In this document: in pieces, positions 1-9,375 of the stretch
Position numbering within the stretch: position 1 is the first letter of the stretch
Layout of the letters: each line of letters starts with the position of its first letter
Source: Pelomonas sp. BJYL3
GTDB lineage: Bacteria > Pseudomonadota > Gammaproteobacteria > Burkholderiales > Burkholderiaceae_C
NCBI RefSeq assembly: GCF_027257975.1
Contig: NZ_JANZKX010000004.1
Span: 62,001 to 126,000 of the forward strand
Length of the DNA stretch: 64,000 nt
Reading direction: 5' to 3'
Translations under genes and position numbers: made by a program
The notes under the pieces: model-generated
What the model saw: only the letters and a program-made list of their open reading frames with translations
What the model was told of the DNA's origin: nothing
Database searches by the model: none

Positions 1-848
1 ACCCAGAAGCCCTTGCTTGCGGCCTTCGGCGCGGTGCCGCCCTCGGGAATGGGCAGGCTCACCGCCCCGGGGGCCGGGGTCGGGGTCAGGTCTTGCGGCA
101 GGGCGGAGATTGCCGTGACAGCGCCGGCGGGCGGGGTCGCGGGCAGGGTCGTGGCAGCGGCCTGGGGCGCGGCGGGGGCAGGTGTTGCGCCAGGGCGGGC
201 GTCCCGAGCCTGCGCCAGGCGGGTGCCTTCGTCGCGCCGCTGCCAGGCCCCGGTGCGGATGTCCTCGTAGGTGATGCGCTCCACTTCGACGGGCGTGACG
301 CCGCGCAGGATGTCCAGCTTCAGCGCGGCCGTGTAGCTGAGGTCAACGATGCGGCCGGGGTGGAAGGGCCCCCGGTCGTTGACGCGCACGATGACCTCGC
401 GTCCGTTGGCCGGGTTGCGCACCCGGGCATAGCTGGGGATGGGCATGGTGGCATGCGCCGCAGTCATCGCGTACATGTTGTAGAGCTCGCCGCTGGAGGT
501 CGGCCGCCCGTGGAACTTGCGGCCGTACCAGGAGGCCAGGCCGCGCTCGGCCAGTGGGGCGTCGTCGGTCATGGGCTCGTAGCGCTGGCCCAGGGCCTCG
601 TAGGGCTTGTTGGGGCCGCCCTTGCGGATGGGCTCCAGGCGCGGCTCGGCATCGGGCACCTGCATCAGGTTGGGCGGCACCTGGGCCTCGGGGCCATCGC
701 GGTCGGAGGCGGGGGCCCGCGAGGGCAGGCTGGCGGGCGAGGACACGGGCGCGCGGCTGGCGCAGCCGCCCAGGATCGCCAGCGCGGCCAGCCATGCTGG
801 ACCAGTGCGGCGCCAGGCGAAGGAAATGGCGGGGTTCATTCTTGACAT
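1..848 (-). CDS. rlpA: RlpA-family septal ring lytic transglycosylase lipoprotein (3' end outside window)
   Basis: Reading leftward there are 282 open codons without a stop, so the gene leaves the window. The N-terminus is a lipoprotein signal with lipobox LGGC at residues 26-29. The middle carries the double-psi beta-barrel RlpA domain: ASWYGRKFHGRPTSSGE, then ARVRNPANGREVIVRVNDRG and PFHPGRIVDLSYTAA. In this family the domain cleaves peptidoglycan strands lacking stem peptides at the septum or cell pole. A Pro/Ala-rich linker follows, and the last visible residues (KGFWV) look like the start of a SPOR domain, which would lie beyond the edge. An in-frame ATG at 839 is an alternative start; neither has a clear Shine-Dalgarno. 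A copy of the dispersed 15-bp repeat lies in the linker and reads PQDLTP. Confidence 0.9.
   Translation of the reverse strand, partial: MSRMNPAISFAWRRTGPAWLAALAILGGCASRAPVSSPASLPSRAPASDRDGPEAQVPPNLMQVPDAEPRLEPIRKGGPNKPYEALGQRYEPMTDDAPLAERGLASWYGRKFHGRPTSSGELYNMYAMTAAHATMPIPSYARVRNPANGREVIVRVNDRGPFHPGRIVDLSYTAALKLDILRGVTPVEVERITYEDIRTGAWQRRDEGTRLAQARDARPGATPAPAAPQAAATTLPATPPAGAVTAISALPQDLTPTPAPGAVSLPIPEGGTAPKAASKGFW
82..96 (-). repeat. Dispersed 15-bp repeat, exact copy inside rlpA
   Basis: On the minus strand this is GCAAGACCTGACCCC, one of four exact copies in the window. It lies in the low-complexity linker of rlpA, reading PQDLTP in the gene's frame. Confidence 0.85.
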
Positions 849-956
849 GGCGCAACCCTAAACCATGGCGCGGGCCTCGCCAAGAATGCCCGGGGATTTC
901 GACCTCCGCCGCGCCCGCCTTGTATGCTGCGGGCTTCGTCGCAGAGGCCATGCTCC

Positions 957-1658
957 ATGAACAGCGCCTACATCTTCACCCCTCCCGAGCAGCCCAGTGC
1001 CGCGGTGCGTGGCACGGACCGCCGCTATGCGGTCTCGCGCATCTTCTGCGTGGGCCGCAACTACGCCGCCCATGCCCGCGAGATGGGCGGAGATCCCAGC
1101 CGCGAGCCGCCCTTCTACTTCACCAAGCCGGCCTCGGCCCTGGTGCCGAGCGGCAGCACGGTGCCCTATCCACCCGGCACCCAGGACTACCACTACGAGA
1201 TGGAGCTCGTGATCGCCCTGGGCGCGCCCGTGTTCCGGGTGAGCCCCGAGGTGGCGCGCGCCGCCATCTGGGGCTTCGCGCCCGGCCTGGACATGACCCG
1301 TCGCGACCTGCAGGCCGAAGCCAAGAAGGCCGGCCGGCCCTGGGATGTCGCCAAGGGCTTCGAGCAGTCCGCCGTGCTGGGCGAGCTGGTGCGCACGGCC
1401 GAATGCGGGCCCATGGACGCCGGCGCCATCACGCTCTCGGTCAACGGCGTGCAGAAGCAGCGAGGTGACCTGGCCGACATGATCTGGAACGTCGCCGAGA
1501 TCGTGGCCAACCTGTCCCAGTTCTATCACCTGAAGCCGGGCGACCTCATCTACACCGGCACCCCGGACGGCGTGGGCCCCGTGCTGCCCGGCGACCGCCT
1601 GGCCGGTGAGATCGCCGGCCTGGGCGCCCTCGCCCTGACAATCGGCCCTGCCGAATGA
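957..1658 (+). CDS. Fumarylacetoacetate hydrolase (FAH) family protein, fumarylpyruvate-hydrolase type
   Basis: A 233-residue single-domain FAH protein, the usual length of the fumarylpyruvate hydrolase / FAHD1-like branch, which cleave or decarboxylate beta-diketo acids with a divalent metal. Visible motifs are IFCVGRNYAAHAREMG near the N-terminus, the metal-ligand region YEMELVIALG (Glu81, Glu83), Asp112 in GLDMTRRDLQ, and IYTGTPDGVGP near the C-terminus. The ATG at 957 has AGAGG about ten bases upstream; an upstream ATG at 924 adds a non-conserved tail. The stop overlaps the start of nadC (ATGA), so the two are probably co-translated although a pathway link is not obvious. The exact substrate cannot be told from sequence. 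Confidence 0.85.
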   Translation: MNSAYIFTPPEQPSAAVRGTDRRYAVSRIFCVGRNYAAHAREMGGDPSREPPFYFTKPASALVPSGSTVPYPPGTQDYHYEMELVIALGAPVFRVSPEVARAAIWGFAPGLDMTRRDLQAEAKKAGRPWDVAKGFEQSAVLGELVRTAECGPMDAGAITLSVNGVQKQRGDLADMIWNVAEIVANLSQFYHLKPGDLIYTGTPDGVGPVLPGDRLAGEIAGLGALALTIGPAE

Positions 1659-2581
1659 CGACGGACGCCCGCGCGTCCTCCCCGCTTCCCCTGCCCCCTG
1701 CCATGTTCGACCACGACGAAACCCTGCAAGAAGCGCGCGAGCGCAACATCCGCGATGCCCTGTTCGAGGACATCGGCCGCTGCGACTGGACGGCCCAGCT
1801 GGTGCCGGCCGGGCGGCAGGTCAAGGCCCATGTGCGGGTCCGCGAAGATGCCGTGCTGTGCGGCCGCGACTGGTTCGAGGGCGTGTTCAAGGCCCTGGAC
1901 CCCGCCAGCCGCATCGACTGGTGCTACGAGGAAGGCGCCCGCATGCAGGCCGACACCCTGGTCTGCCACATCGTGGCCGACGGCCGTGCCCTGCTCAGCG
2001 CGGAGCGCCCGGCGCTGAACTTCCTGCAGCTGCTCTCGGCCACCGCCACGCTGACCCGCCAGCACGTGGACGCCATCGCCGGCGCCAGCCCCAATGCGCG
2101 CGGCTGCGCCGTGCTGGACACCCGCAAGACCGTGCCGGGCCTGCGCCTGGCCCAGAAGTACGCGGTGCGCGTGGGCGGCGGCGCGAACCAGCGCCTGGCC
2201 CTCTACCACGGCATTCTGATCAAGGAGAACCACATTGCCGCCGCGGGGGGCGTGGGCGCCGCGCTGCGGGCCGCCCAGGCCCTGCAGTCGGGCGTGGACA
2301 TCCAGATCGAGGTCGAGTCCATCGCCGAGCTGCGCGAAGCCCTGGACGCCGGCGCCACCAGCGTGCTGCTGGACAACTTCAGCGAGGCCATGATGCGCGA
2401 GGCCGTGGCGCTCAACGCCGGGCGGGCACTGCTGGAGGTGTCCGGCGGCGTGGCGCTGGACCAGCTGCGCTGGATCGCCGCCACGGGCGTGGACCGCATC
2501 TCCATCGGCCGGCTGACCAAGGACGTCAAGGCCGTGGACTACTCCATGCGCGTCGAGGGCCCCGTCGACACCCCGGCCTGA
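1655..2581 (+). CDS. nadC: Nicotinate-nucleotide pyrophosphorylase (carboxylating), quinolinate phosphoribosyltransferase
   Basis: Makes nicotinate mononucleotide from quinolinate and PRPP, the third step of de novo NAD synthesis. Family motifs are all present: LLSATATLTRQ, LDTRKTVPGLR, KYAVRVGGGANQR, HGILIKENH, IQIEVES, VLLDNFS, LEVSGGV and ISIGRLTK. The start at 1655 overlaps the previous stop (ATGA) and gives 308 residues; an ATG at 1703 gives 292, closer to the usual length, but neither has a good ribosome-binding site. nadA and nadB are not in the window. Confidence 0.93.
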   Translation: MTTDARASSPLPLPPAMFDHDETLQEARERNIRDALFEDIGRCDWTAQLVPAGRQVKAHVRVREDAVLCGRDWFEGVFKALDPASRIDWCYEEGARMQADTLVCHIVADGRALLSAERPALNFLQLLSATATLTRQHVDAIAGASPNARGCAVLDTRKTVPGLRLAQKYAVRVGGGANQRLALYHGILIKENHIAAAGGVGAALRAAQALQSGVDIQIEVESIAELREALDAGATSVLLDNFSEAMMREAVALNAGRALLEVSGGVALDQLRWIAATGVDRISIGRLTKDVKAVDYSMRVEGPVDTPA

Positions 2582-2653
2582 ACACCCCGGCGCCTGCGTA
2601 CACTCCCGGGGCTGAACCGCCGGGCCCAGGAGCCTCGGCCCCGAGGGAGTGAC

Positions 2654-4624
2654 ATGGATCCAATCTTCAAGCCCAGACCCAAGCTGTGGCCCGCCGGTCT
2701 GGTGGTCCGGGTACAGGCTTTCTGCATCGACGCCCTGCTGCTGGTGCTGCTGGGCGCGCCCGTCCTGTGGGTGAGCCAGCACCGCCTGGTCAGCCGGCTG
2801 GACGACTTCAGCCCCACCAGCCTCTTCGTCAACTGGCTGCTGCCGGCGCTGTACTTCGTCGGCTTCTGGGCCTGGCAGGGGGCGAGCTTCGGCATGCTGT
2901 TCAGCGGCATCCGGGTGGTCGACTTCTATTCGGGCGAGAAGCCCACGCTGAAGCAGACGCTGCTGCGCTGGGTCGGGGCCTTCGTCTCCCTGCTGCCGCT
3001 GGGCCTGGGCCTGTGGTGGTCCGCCGTGGACGCACGGGGCCAGAGCTGGCATGACCGCCTGGCCGGCACCCAGGTGGTCTGGCGCCGCGCGCGCGCAGAA
3101 GGCGAGCCCGAGGAGCTGGGCTATGTGCTGCGCCACTGGCGCGGCGAACAAGGCCTGGCGCAGAGCTTCTGGATCAACAACCTGCTGCTGGCCGTGCCGT
3201 TGGCCATGCTGATCACCGGGCTGATGAGCTGGATCGGTGCCAAGGGCGAGCACCTGCAGGCCAGCGCCATCGCCGTGATGGTGGGCTGGCCCCTGATGCT
3301 GGCCCTGGACACCTGGTGCGTGGTCGGGGCCTGGCGCTCCGCAGGCAACTACCTGCGTCACAACGGCGCCGCGCTGTGGGGCTACGGCGCCCGCCTGCTG
3401 ATGGGCCTGGGCATGCTGCAGGTCGCCGCCTCGCTGCTGGTGGGCTTCCTGCCCCAGCTGGGCGAGTACTGGCAGATGGCCCGCGGCATCGACCCCATCG
3501 GCCGCACCGAGTTCCACCTGGCCGAGGACGGCACCACCGTGCGCATGGAAGGTCCCATCGGCATGGGCGATGCCACGCGCCTGGACACCCTGATGAAGGC
3601 CCAGCCCCAGCTGCAGCGCTTCGAGCTGCAATCGCCGGGCGGCCGCCTGTACGAGGCCGAGCGCATGGCCGAGATGATCTCGGGCCGCTCCGGCGCCAGC
3701 GCCTGGGTGGTCGAGCACTGCGAGAGCGCCTGCACCATCCTCTTCCTGGCCGCGCCTTCGCGCCAGCTGATGCCCGAGGCCCGTCTGGGCTTCCACCGGG
3801 CCTCCTCCGGCACCTACAACCCGGTCTTCGACGAGCTGGCCAACCAGGAGCTGGAAAAGACCTACCGCAAGCTCAACCTGCCGGACTACTTCATCAAGCG
3901 CACGCTGAAGACGCCCTCGCGCAGCATGTGGTACCCCAGCATGGACGAGCTGATCAGCCACGCGCTGATCCCCGAGCCGCCCAAGACCCTGGACATCTTC
4001 CTGCCACCGGGCGCGGACAGCCCGCTCAAGGCCTATGTGGAGGCCCTGCGCGCCAACCCGGCCTGGTATGCGCTGGAGGGCCGCTTCTCCGGCAGCATCG
4101 AGCAGGCCGCCCAGCGCATGCAGGCCGCCCGCCAGGCCCAGCTGCCTGAAGACGCGGTGCAGGCCGCCGGCTACATGGTGGCCGCCGAGCAGATGGGCAC
4201 CCTGGTCCACGAGCTGCAGCCGGTGCTGCGCCACCAGCTGGTCCGCCAGGTGGAGGCCCAGCTGCGGGCGGCCAAGGCACAGAGCCCCGAGGCCTGCCAG
4301 GGCCTGCTGGGCGGGCAGCTCATCCTGCGCCGCCTGCTGCCCCTGGAGCTGCATGTCACCGACAGCCACTGGATGCAGGAAGCCGCCAATTCACCGCGGG
4401 CCCGCCGCAGCTCCAATGTGCCGACACCCGTCGAGCTGGAGGTCGTGCGCCGCCGCCTGGGGCCGCTGGCGCCCGGCATGCTGGCTCACTGGTGGGGCGC
4501 CCAGCCGGGCGTGCCGGCAGCGCCGCGCTGCGAGCAGGTCCTGCAGATCCTGGACCAGCTGGGACGCCTGCCCGTGCAGCAGCGGGAACTCGCCGAACGG
4601 CTGATGTTCCAGCGCCCGGCCTGA
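2654..4624 (+). CDS. RDD-domain membrane protein fused to a ClpP/SppA-like (COG3904-type) domain
   Basis: A 656-residue protein. Residues about 10-145 form an RDD-type membrane domain (VVRVQAFCIDALLLVLL, ASFGMLFSGIRVVD, then SWHDRLAGTQVV). Further membrane segments follow around 175-280. Residues about 290-400 then match the ClpP/crotonase-like fold of COG3904 predicted periplasmic proteins: EGPIGMGDATRLDTLM, the LQSPGGRLYEAERMAEMI oxyanion-loop region (Ser327-Gly330), HCESACTILFLA with candidate nucleophile Ser358, and ARLGFH with His381. The remaining 250 residues are helical and unrecognised. GAGGGAG before the ATG supports the start. The architecture suggests a membrane-anchored serine-peptidase-like protein; activity is inferred only. 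Confidence 0.75.
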   Translation: MDPIFKPRPKLWPAGLVVRVQAFCIDALLLVLLGAPVLWVSQHRLVSRLDDFSPTSLFVNWLLPALYFVGFWAWQGASFGMLFSGIRVVDFYSGEKPTLKQTLLRWVGAFVSLLPLGLGLWWSAVDARGQSWHDRLAGTQVVWRRARAEGEPEELGYVLRHWRGEQGLAQSFWINNLLLAVPLAMLITGLMSWIGAKGEHLQASAIAVMVGWPLMLALDTWCVVGAWRSAGNYLRHNGAALWGYGARLLMGLGMLQVAASLLVGFLPQLGEYWQMARGIDPIGRTEFHLAEDGTTVRMEGPIGMGDATRLDTLMKAQPQLQRFELQSPGGRLYEAERMAEMISGRSGASAWVVEHCESACTILFLAAPSRQLMPEARLGFHRASSGTYNPVFDELANQELEKTYRKLNLPDYFIKRTLKTPSRSMWYPSMDELISHALIPEPPKTLDIFLPPGADSPLKAYVEALRANPAWYALEGRFSGSIEQAAQRMQAARQAQLPEDAVQAAGYMVAAEQMGTLVHELQPVLRHQLVRQVEAQLRAAKAQSPEACQGLLGGQLILRRLLPLELHVTDSHWMQEAANSPRARRSSNVPTPVELEVVRRRLGPLAPGMLAHWWGAQPGVPAAPRCEQVLQILDQLGRLPVQQRELAERLMFQRPA

Positions 4625-4848
4625 CCCCCTCCAAGGGCATCGCCGCGCCGGCACGACAGCCGGCATGCACAACGATGGCGCAGGCCTCGCAGCACGGCTA
4701 GACTGGCCGTCAGCCCGGGCTGCTGCAGCCCCGGCCCAGCCTGGGAGTGGCCGCATGCGTTCGCTTTTCGAGGAAGATCGGCAAGGGGTCCACCGGCCAG
4801 CCCCCGGCCCGCGCGGGCACTGGCGGGCTGCAGGGCGGAGCGCCTGAG

Positions 4849-6681
4849 ATGCTGGCGCCCACCTCCGCGCCCCCGTCCAGCCCGCCGCCGCTGAGCGACG
4901 CCACCCTGGACCAGCTCTTCGCCAGCGAGCTCCCTGTGGGCCTGGCCGTGCTCGACCATGAGCTGCGCTACCGGCGCATCAATCCCACGCTGGCCGCCTT
5001 CAATGGCGTGCCGCCCGCGCAGGCCCTGGGTCGTTGCGTGAGCGAGGTCCTGCCCCTGGCCTGGCCGCAGCTGCAGCCCCTGCTGCGGCGCGTGCTGGAT
5101 GCCGGCGAGCCGCTGCTGGGCTGCGAGTTGCGGCTGGAGGTGCCCAGCCGGCCTGGCGAGCTCTCGCAGTGGGAGGCCAGCTACCTGCCCATCCGCGGTG
5201 GCGATGGCGGCGTGCAGGGCGTGCTCGTGCAGGCTGTCAACCAGAGCGTCCAGCAGGAGGCCGAGCGCCGGCAGCGCACCAGTGCCGCCCGGCTGCGGCG
5301 GGTGCTGGACAGCCTCTTCGCCTTCGTGGGTGTGCTGGATCTCGACGGCACCGTGCTCGAAGCCAACCGCGCACCGCTGGAGGCGGCCGGCATCAGCCTC
5401 GAGGACGTCCAGGGACGCCCCTTCTGGGACACCTACTGGTGGAGCTACGACCCCGCCATGCAGCGCTGGTTGCGCGAGGCGGTGCGCGCCGCGGCACAGG
5501 GTCAGGTCGTGCGCCAGGACGTGGTGGTGCGCATGCGGGGCGACGCCCGGGTCACCGTGGACTTCATGCTGGCCCCCATGCTGGACGACGAGGGCCGCGT
5601 GCAGCATCTCGTGCCCTCGGGCATCGACGTCTCGGACCGCGTGGCGGGCGAGCGGGCCCTGCGCGCCAGCGAGGCCCGCTTCCGCAGCGTCTTCGAGGCC
5701 GCGCCCGACGGCATGACCCTGGTCGACGTGCAGGGCCGCATGCTGCTGGCCAACCGCGCCATGGGCCGGCTGTTCGGCAGCGAGGCCAGCGAGCTGGTGG
5801 GCGGCTGCATCGACCGCCTGGTGCCCACCACGGACCGCCCGGCCCATGCCGACCACATCCGCTCCTACTTCGCCGATGCCCAGCCCCGCCTGATGGGCAA
5901 GCGCAAGCGGCTGCAGGGCCTGCGCTCGGACGGCAGCCTTTTCAACATCGAGGTGGGGCTGAACCCGATCCCGGGCAGCGAGCCGCCCGAAGTGCTGGCC
6001 ACCGTGGTCGACATCGACGACCGCCTCGCCGCCCAGGCCCTGCTGGAGCGGGCACTCAAGGAAAAGACGGCGCTGCTCAATGAGGTGCACCACCGGGTGA
6101 AGAACAATCTGCAGATCGTCTCCAGCCTGCTGCGACTGCAGTCCCGCCATGTGGACGAGCCGGTGCGCGCCGTGCTGCGCGAGAGCCAGAGCCGGGTCAA
6201 GGCCATGGCCCTCACCCACCAGCTGCTCTACGAGCGCAGCGACTTCTCCGCCCTGGAACTGGGCCCCTACCTGAGCCGCCTGGCTGCCCTGCTGCGGGAG
6301 GCCTATGTGGAGCCCGGCAAGGACATCGCCATGCAGCTGGACCTGCCCGGCGAGGGCCTCAGCATCAGCCTGCAGGCGGCCGTGCCCTGCGGCCTGATCG
6401 TCAACGAGCTGGTCACCAATGCGCTGAAGCACGCCTTCCAGCAGCGAAGCCAGGGCTGCATCCGCATCCGGGCCACGCGGGATGCCCAGGGCCTGTTCGA
6501 GATCGAGGTCGCCGACGACGGCCCGGGCATGCAGGCCCTGCCCGACCACGACCAGTGCCAGACCCTGGGCTACCAGCTGATCCCCCTGCTGGCCGACCAG
6601 CTCGAGGCACGCCTGGCCCTGGTGGCGGGGCCGGGCACGTGCATCCGCCTGGCGTTCAGACAGCCGGGGGGTGCGGCATGA
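4849..6681 (+). CDS. PAS-domain sensor histidine kinase of the HisKA_2 (HWE-like) class
   Basis: A 610-residue soluble kinase. Three PAS-type segments are visible: LPVGLAVLDHELRYRRINPT, LFAFVGVLDLDGTVLEAN and FEAAPDGMTLVDVQGRMLLA. The dimerisation/phosphoacceptor helix is of the HisKA_2 type, NEVHHRVKNNLQIVSSLL, with His414 or His415 as acceptor. An HATPase domain follows (IVNELVTNALKHAF, VADDGPGMQ). No membrane segment is seen, so the signal is probably cytoplasmic. An ATG at 4747 would add 34 residues of atypical composition; 4849 is preferred. The stop overlaps the start of the next gene (ATGA), a translationally coupled two-component pair. Confidence 0.88.
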   Translation: MLAPTSAPPSSPPPLSDATLDQLFASELPVGLAVLDHELRYRRINPTLAAFNGVPPAQALGRCVSEVLPLAWPQLQPLLRRVLDAGEPLLGCELRLEVPSRPGELSQWEASYLPIRGGDGGVQGVLVQAVNQSVQQEAERRQRTSAARLRRVLDSLFAFVGVLDLDGTVLEANRAPLEAAGISLEDVQGRPFWDTYWWSYDPAMQRWLREAVRAAAQGQVVRQDVVVRMRGDARVTVDFMLAPMLDDEGRVQHLVPSGIDVSDRVAGERALRASEARFRSVFEAAPDGMTLVDVQGRMLLANRAMGRLFGSEASELVGGCIDRLVPTTDRPAHADHIRSYFADAQPRLMGKRKRLQGLRSDGSLFNIEVGLNPIPGSEPPEVLATVVDIDDRLAAQALLERALKEKTALLNEVHHRVKNNLQIVSSLLRLQSRHVDEPVRAVLRESQSRVKAMALTHQLLYERSDFSALELGPYLSRLAALLREAYVEPGKDIAMQLDLPGEGLSISLQAAVPCGLIVNELVTNALKHAFQQRSQGCIRIRATRDAQGLFEIEVADDGPGMQALPDHDQCQTLGYQLIPLLADQLEARLALVAGPGTCIRLAFRQPGGAA

Positions 6682-9122
6682 GCACCTCCGGTGAGCGCGC
6701 CGAGGTGCGCATCCAGATCGTCGAGGACGAGCGCATCGTGGCCCTGGACCTCAAGCAGGACCTGGAGTCCATGGGCTACCGCGTCTGCGGCGTCGCGGCC
6801 TCCGAGAGCCATGCCCTGGAGCTGGCCCGGCGCGAGGCGCCCGACCTGGTCCTCATGGACATCAACCTCGGCGCCGGCGGCGACGGCACCCGCGCCGCCA
6901 AGCGCCTGATGGACGAGTACCGCGTGCCCGTGGTCTACCTCACCGCCTATGCAGAACCCGAGACCCTCAAGCGGGCCGGCCTGACCGCGCCCTACGGCTA
7001 CCTGCTCAAGCCCTTTGAGCTGCGAGAGCTCAACGCCACCATCCACATGGCCCTGGCCCGGCGCGAGGTCGAGCGCCAGGCCGAGCGCGCCGAGCTGCGC
7101 TATCGCCTGGCCCTGGATGCCGGCCAGCTGGGCGTGCTGGAGTTCAGCGCCAGCGGCAACGAGCTGGAGCTGCACGGCCATTCGGCGCTCCTGTTCGAGC
7201 AGGCCGGCCCGCCGCCCGCCCTGACCCGCGAGGCCTTCATGGCCCGGCTGGATGCCGTCTCGCAGGCGCGGCTCGGTACCCTGCGCTCGCAGCCGGGGCA
7301 GGACCTGCATGCCCTGGCGCGCTGGCAGCTGGGGCCGCAGCGCCAGCTCTGGCTGGAGATCCACGCCCGGCACTTCGCGCAGGAGGCCCGCATCATCGGT
7401 GTGTTCCGCGACGTCAGCGGCCAGGTGGACTCCGAGGCCCAGCTGCGCCAGGCTGCGGTGGTGTTCGAGTCCGCGGCCGACGCCATCGTGATCCTGGACG
7501 TGGACGGCCGTCTGCGAGCCGTGAACCCCGCCTTCTGCTCCCTGACCGGCTGGGCGGCGGAGGAGGTGCTGGGCACGCGGCTGACCGACATCCTCCACAC
7601 CCAGCGCCAGACCGACCTGCTCCTGCACGATCCCCACAACCAGGCCGAGCCCCGCCATGGCGAGGTGCTGTGCAAGCGGCGCGACGGCAGCCAGTTCCCC
7701 GCCTGGGAGCATGTGGCGCCGGTGTTCTCCGACGACGGCCGCCTGAGCCACCAGGTGCTGAGCTTCACCGACATCTCCGCCCTGCGCCGGGCCGAGACGC
7801 AGATCCAGCACCTGGCTTTCCACGACGCCCTGACCGGCCTGGGCAACCGCCACCACATGGGCTACTGCCTCAAGCAGTTCATCGGCGCCAGCGATGCCAA
7901 GCCGGAGGGCGGCGGCTTCGCGCTGTGCTTCCTGGACCTGGACGGCTTCAAGACCATCAACGACACCCTGGGCCACCACCGCGGCGACGAGCTGCTGGTC
8001 GCCATCGCCCAGCGGCTGTGCGCCTGCCTGCGCCGCTCGGACGTCGCCATCCGCCTGGGCGGGGACGAGTTCGTGATCCTGCTGAGCCAGCTGGTGCAGC
8101 GCGACGCGCTGCTGGCCCTGGCCGACAAGCTGCTCGCGGCCATCCGCGAGCCCGTGCAGCTGGAGGGGGTCGAGCCGGTCTCGGTCTCGGCCAGCCTCGG
8201 CCTGGCCCTGTTCCCCGAGCATGCCAGCACGGCCGACGAGCTGGTGAAGGCCGCGGACACCGCCATGTATGCCGCCAAGTCCGCCGGCCGCAACCGCTGT
8301 GAGATCTACGACAGCCACCTGGCCGCCCGCGCCGTGGAGCGCCTGCAGATCGAGCAGGGCCTGCGCCGCGCCCGCGTCGGCGAGCAGCTGCAGCTGCACT
8401 GGCAGCCCATCGTCGAGCTCGCCAGCGGCCGCGTGCTGGGGGCCGAGGCCCTGCTGCGCTGGCAGCACCCGGAATACGGCGCCATCAGCCCGGAGCGCTT
8501 CATCCCCATCGCCGAGGAAAGCGGCCTGATCGAGGACATCGGCCGCGCGGTGCTGCAGGAGGCCTGCCGCCAGGGCCGCGCCTGGCTGGACGCCGGCCTG
8601 CACCTGGAGCGCATTGCCGTCAACGTCTCGGCCCGCCAGCTGCAGCGCGAGGGCTTCGTCAATGCCGTGCGCCAGGCCCTGCTGCAGCATGCCTTCCCGG
8701 CCGAGCGCCTGGAGCTGGAGCTCACCGAGAGTGCCCTGCAGACCGTGGACAGCGGCCAGCGCCTGCTGGGCGAGCTGCGCCGCCTGGGCGTGAAGCTGGC
8801 CATCGACGACTTCGGCACCGGCTTCTCCTCGCTGTCCATGCTCAAGTACTTCCCGCTGGACCGCCTCAAGATCGACCGCAGCTTCATCCGCGACCTGGAG
8901 ACGGATGCCAACGACCAGGCCATCACCCGCGCCATCGTGGCCCTGGCCCGCGCCCTGGGCCTGGCCCTGACGGCCGAGGGCGTGGAGAGCGCGGCGCAGC
9001 GTCAGGCCTTGCAGGCCCTGGGGGTGGAGGAAGCCCAGGGCTGGCTGTTCAGCAAGGCGGTCCCGGCCCATGAGTTCGCACTCACCCAGCTGCAGGCCGA
9101 GCTGGCGCGGCACCTGCACTGA
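6678..9122 (+). CDS. Response regulator with REC-PAS-GGDEF-EAL domains (cyclic-di-GMP synthesis/turnover)
   Basis: An 814-residue output protein for the kinase just upstream (4-bp overlap). REC is at about 10-125 with phosphoacceptor Asp61 (VLMDINLG) and KPFELREL. A PAS region spans about 250-380 (FESAADAIVILDVDGRLRAV). The GGDEF motif is intact at 461-465 (RLGGDEFVIL) and preceded by an RxxD I-site (RRSD) for product inhibition. The EAL domain starts with intact EALLRW (593-598) and keeps VNVSARQL, IDDFGTGFSSL and KIDRSFI. Both catalytic domains therefore look complete, so it could make or break cyclic-di-GMP depending on signal. The membrane-free kinase/regulator pair likely links a cytoplasmic cue to surface or motility behaviour. 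Confidence 0.92.
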   Translation: MSTSGERAEVRIQIVEDERIVALDLKQDLESMGYRVCGVAASESHALELARREAPDLVLMDINLGAGGDGTRAAKRLMDEYRVPVVYLTAYAEPETLKRAGLTAPYGYLLKPFELRELNATIHMALARREVERQAERAELRYRLALDAGQLGVLEFSASGNELELHGHSALLFEQAGPPPALTREAFMARLDAVSQARLGTLRSQPGQDLHALARWQLGPQRQLWLEIHARHFAQEARIIGVFRDVSGQVDSEAQLRQAAVVFESAADAIVILDVDGRLRAVNPAFCSLTGWAAEEVLGTRLTDILHTQRQTDLLLHDPHNQAEPRHGEVLCKRRDGSQFPAWEHVAPVFSDDGRLSHQVLSFTDISALRRAETQIQHLAFHDALTGLGNRHHMGYCLKQFIGASDAKPEGGGFALCFLDLDGFKTINDTLGHHRGDELLVAIAQRLCACLRRSDVAIRLGGDEFVILLSQLVQRDALLALADKLLAAIREPVQLEGVEPVSVSASLGLALFPEHASTADELVKAADTAMYAAKSAGRNRCEIYDSHLAARAVERLQIEQGLRRARVGEQLQLHWQPIVELASGRVLGAEALLRWQHPEYGAISPERFIPIAEESGLIEDIGRAVLQEACRQGRAWLDAGLHLERIAVNVSARQLQREGFVNAVRQALLQHAFPAERLELELTESALQTVDSGQRLLGELRRLGVKLAIDDFGTGFSSLSMLKYFPLDRLKIDRSFIRDLETDANDQAITRAIVALARALGLALTAEGVESAAQRQALQALGVEEAQGWLFSKAVPAHEFALTQLQAELARHLH

Positions 9123-9375
9123 GCGCGCCCCAGCCCCCGGTATTAACCCGCAGGACTGACGCCCCGGCATCGCACGCGGCCGCGCCTCGGCGCCGCCTTT
9201 CCTGTGCAATACGCCGCTTTGCCGCGAATTAGGCAGATCGGCCCATCGCTTCTGCGCGCTTTCCCTCAGACAACCTGCGCCCGGCTTGCATAGCATGCGA
9301 ATGCGCTGACGGGAGTGTCGTTCCCCCATGGAGAACGGCGATGCAAAGCGATTCATAAAACGTCGAAGGGACCCC

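Noticed and set aside
1550-4369. A 939-codon minus-strand frame opposite nadC and the RDD gene
   Set aside because: It is antisense to strongly conserved genes, its composition is Gly/Gln/His/Ala-rich, and no domain is visible. A GC-skew shadow.
5498-5512. A further copy of the 15-bp repeat in the PAS kinase gene
   Set aside because: Two mismatches from the consensus; cannot be told from chance.
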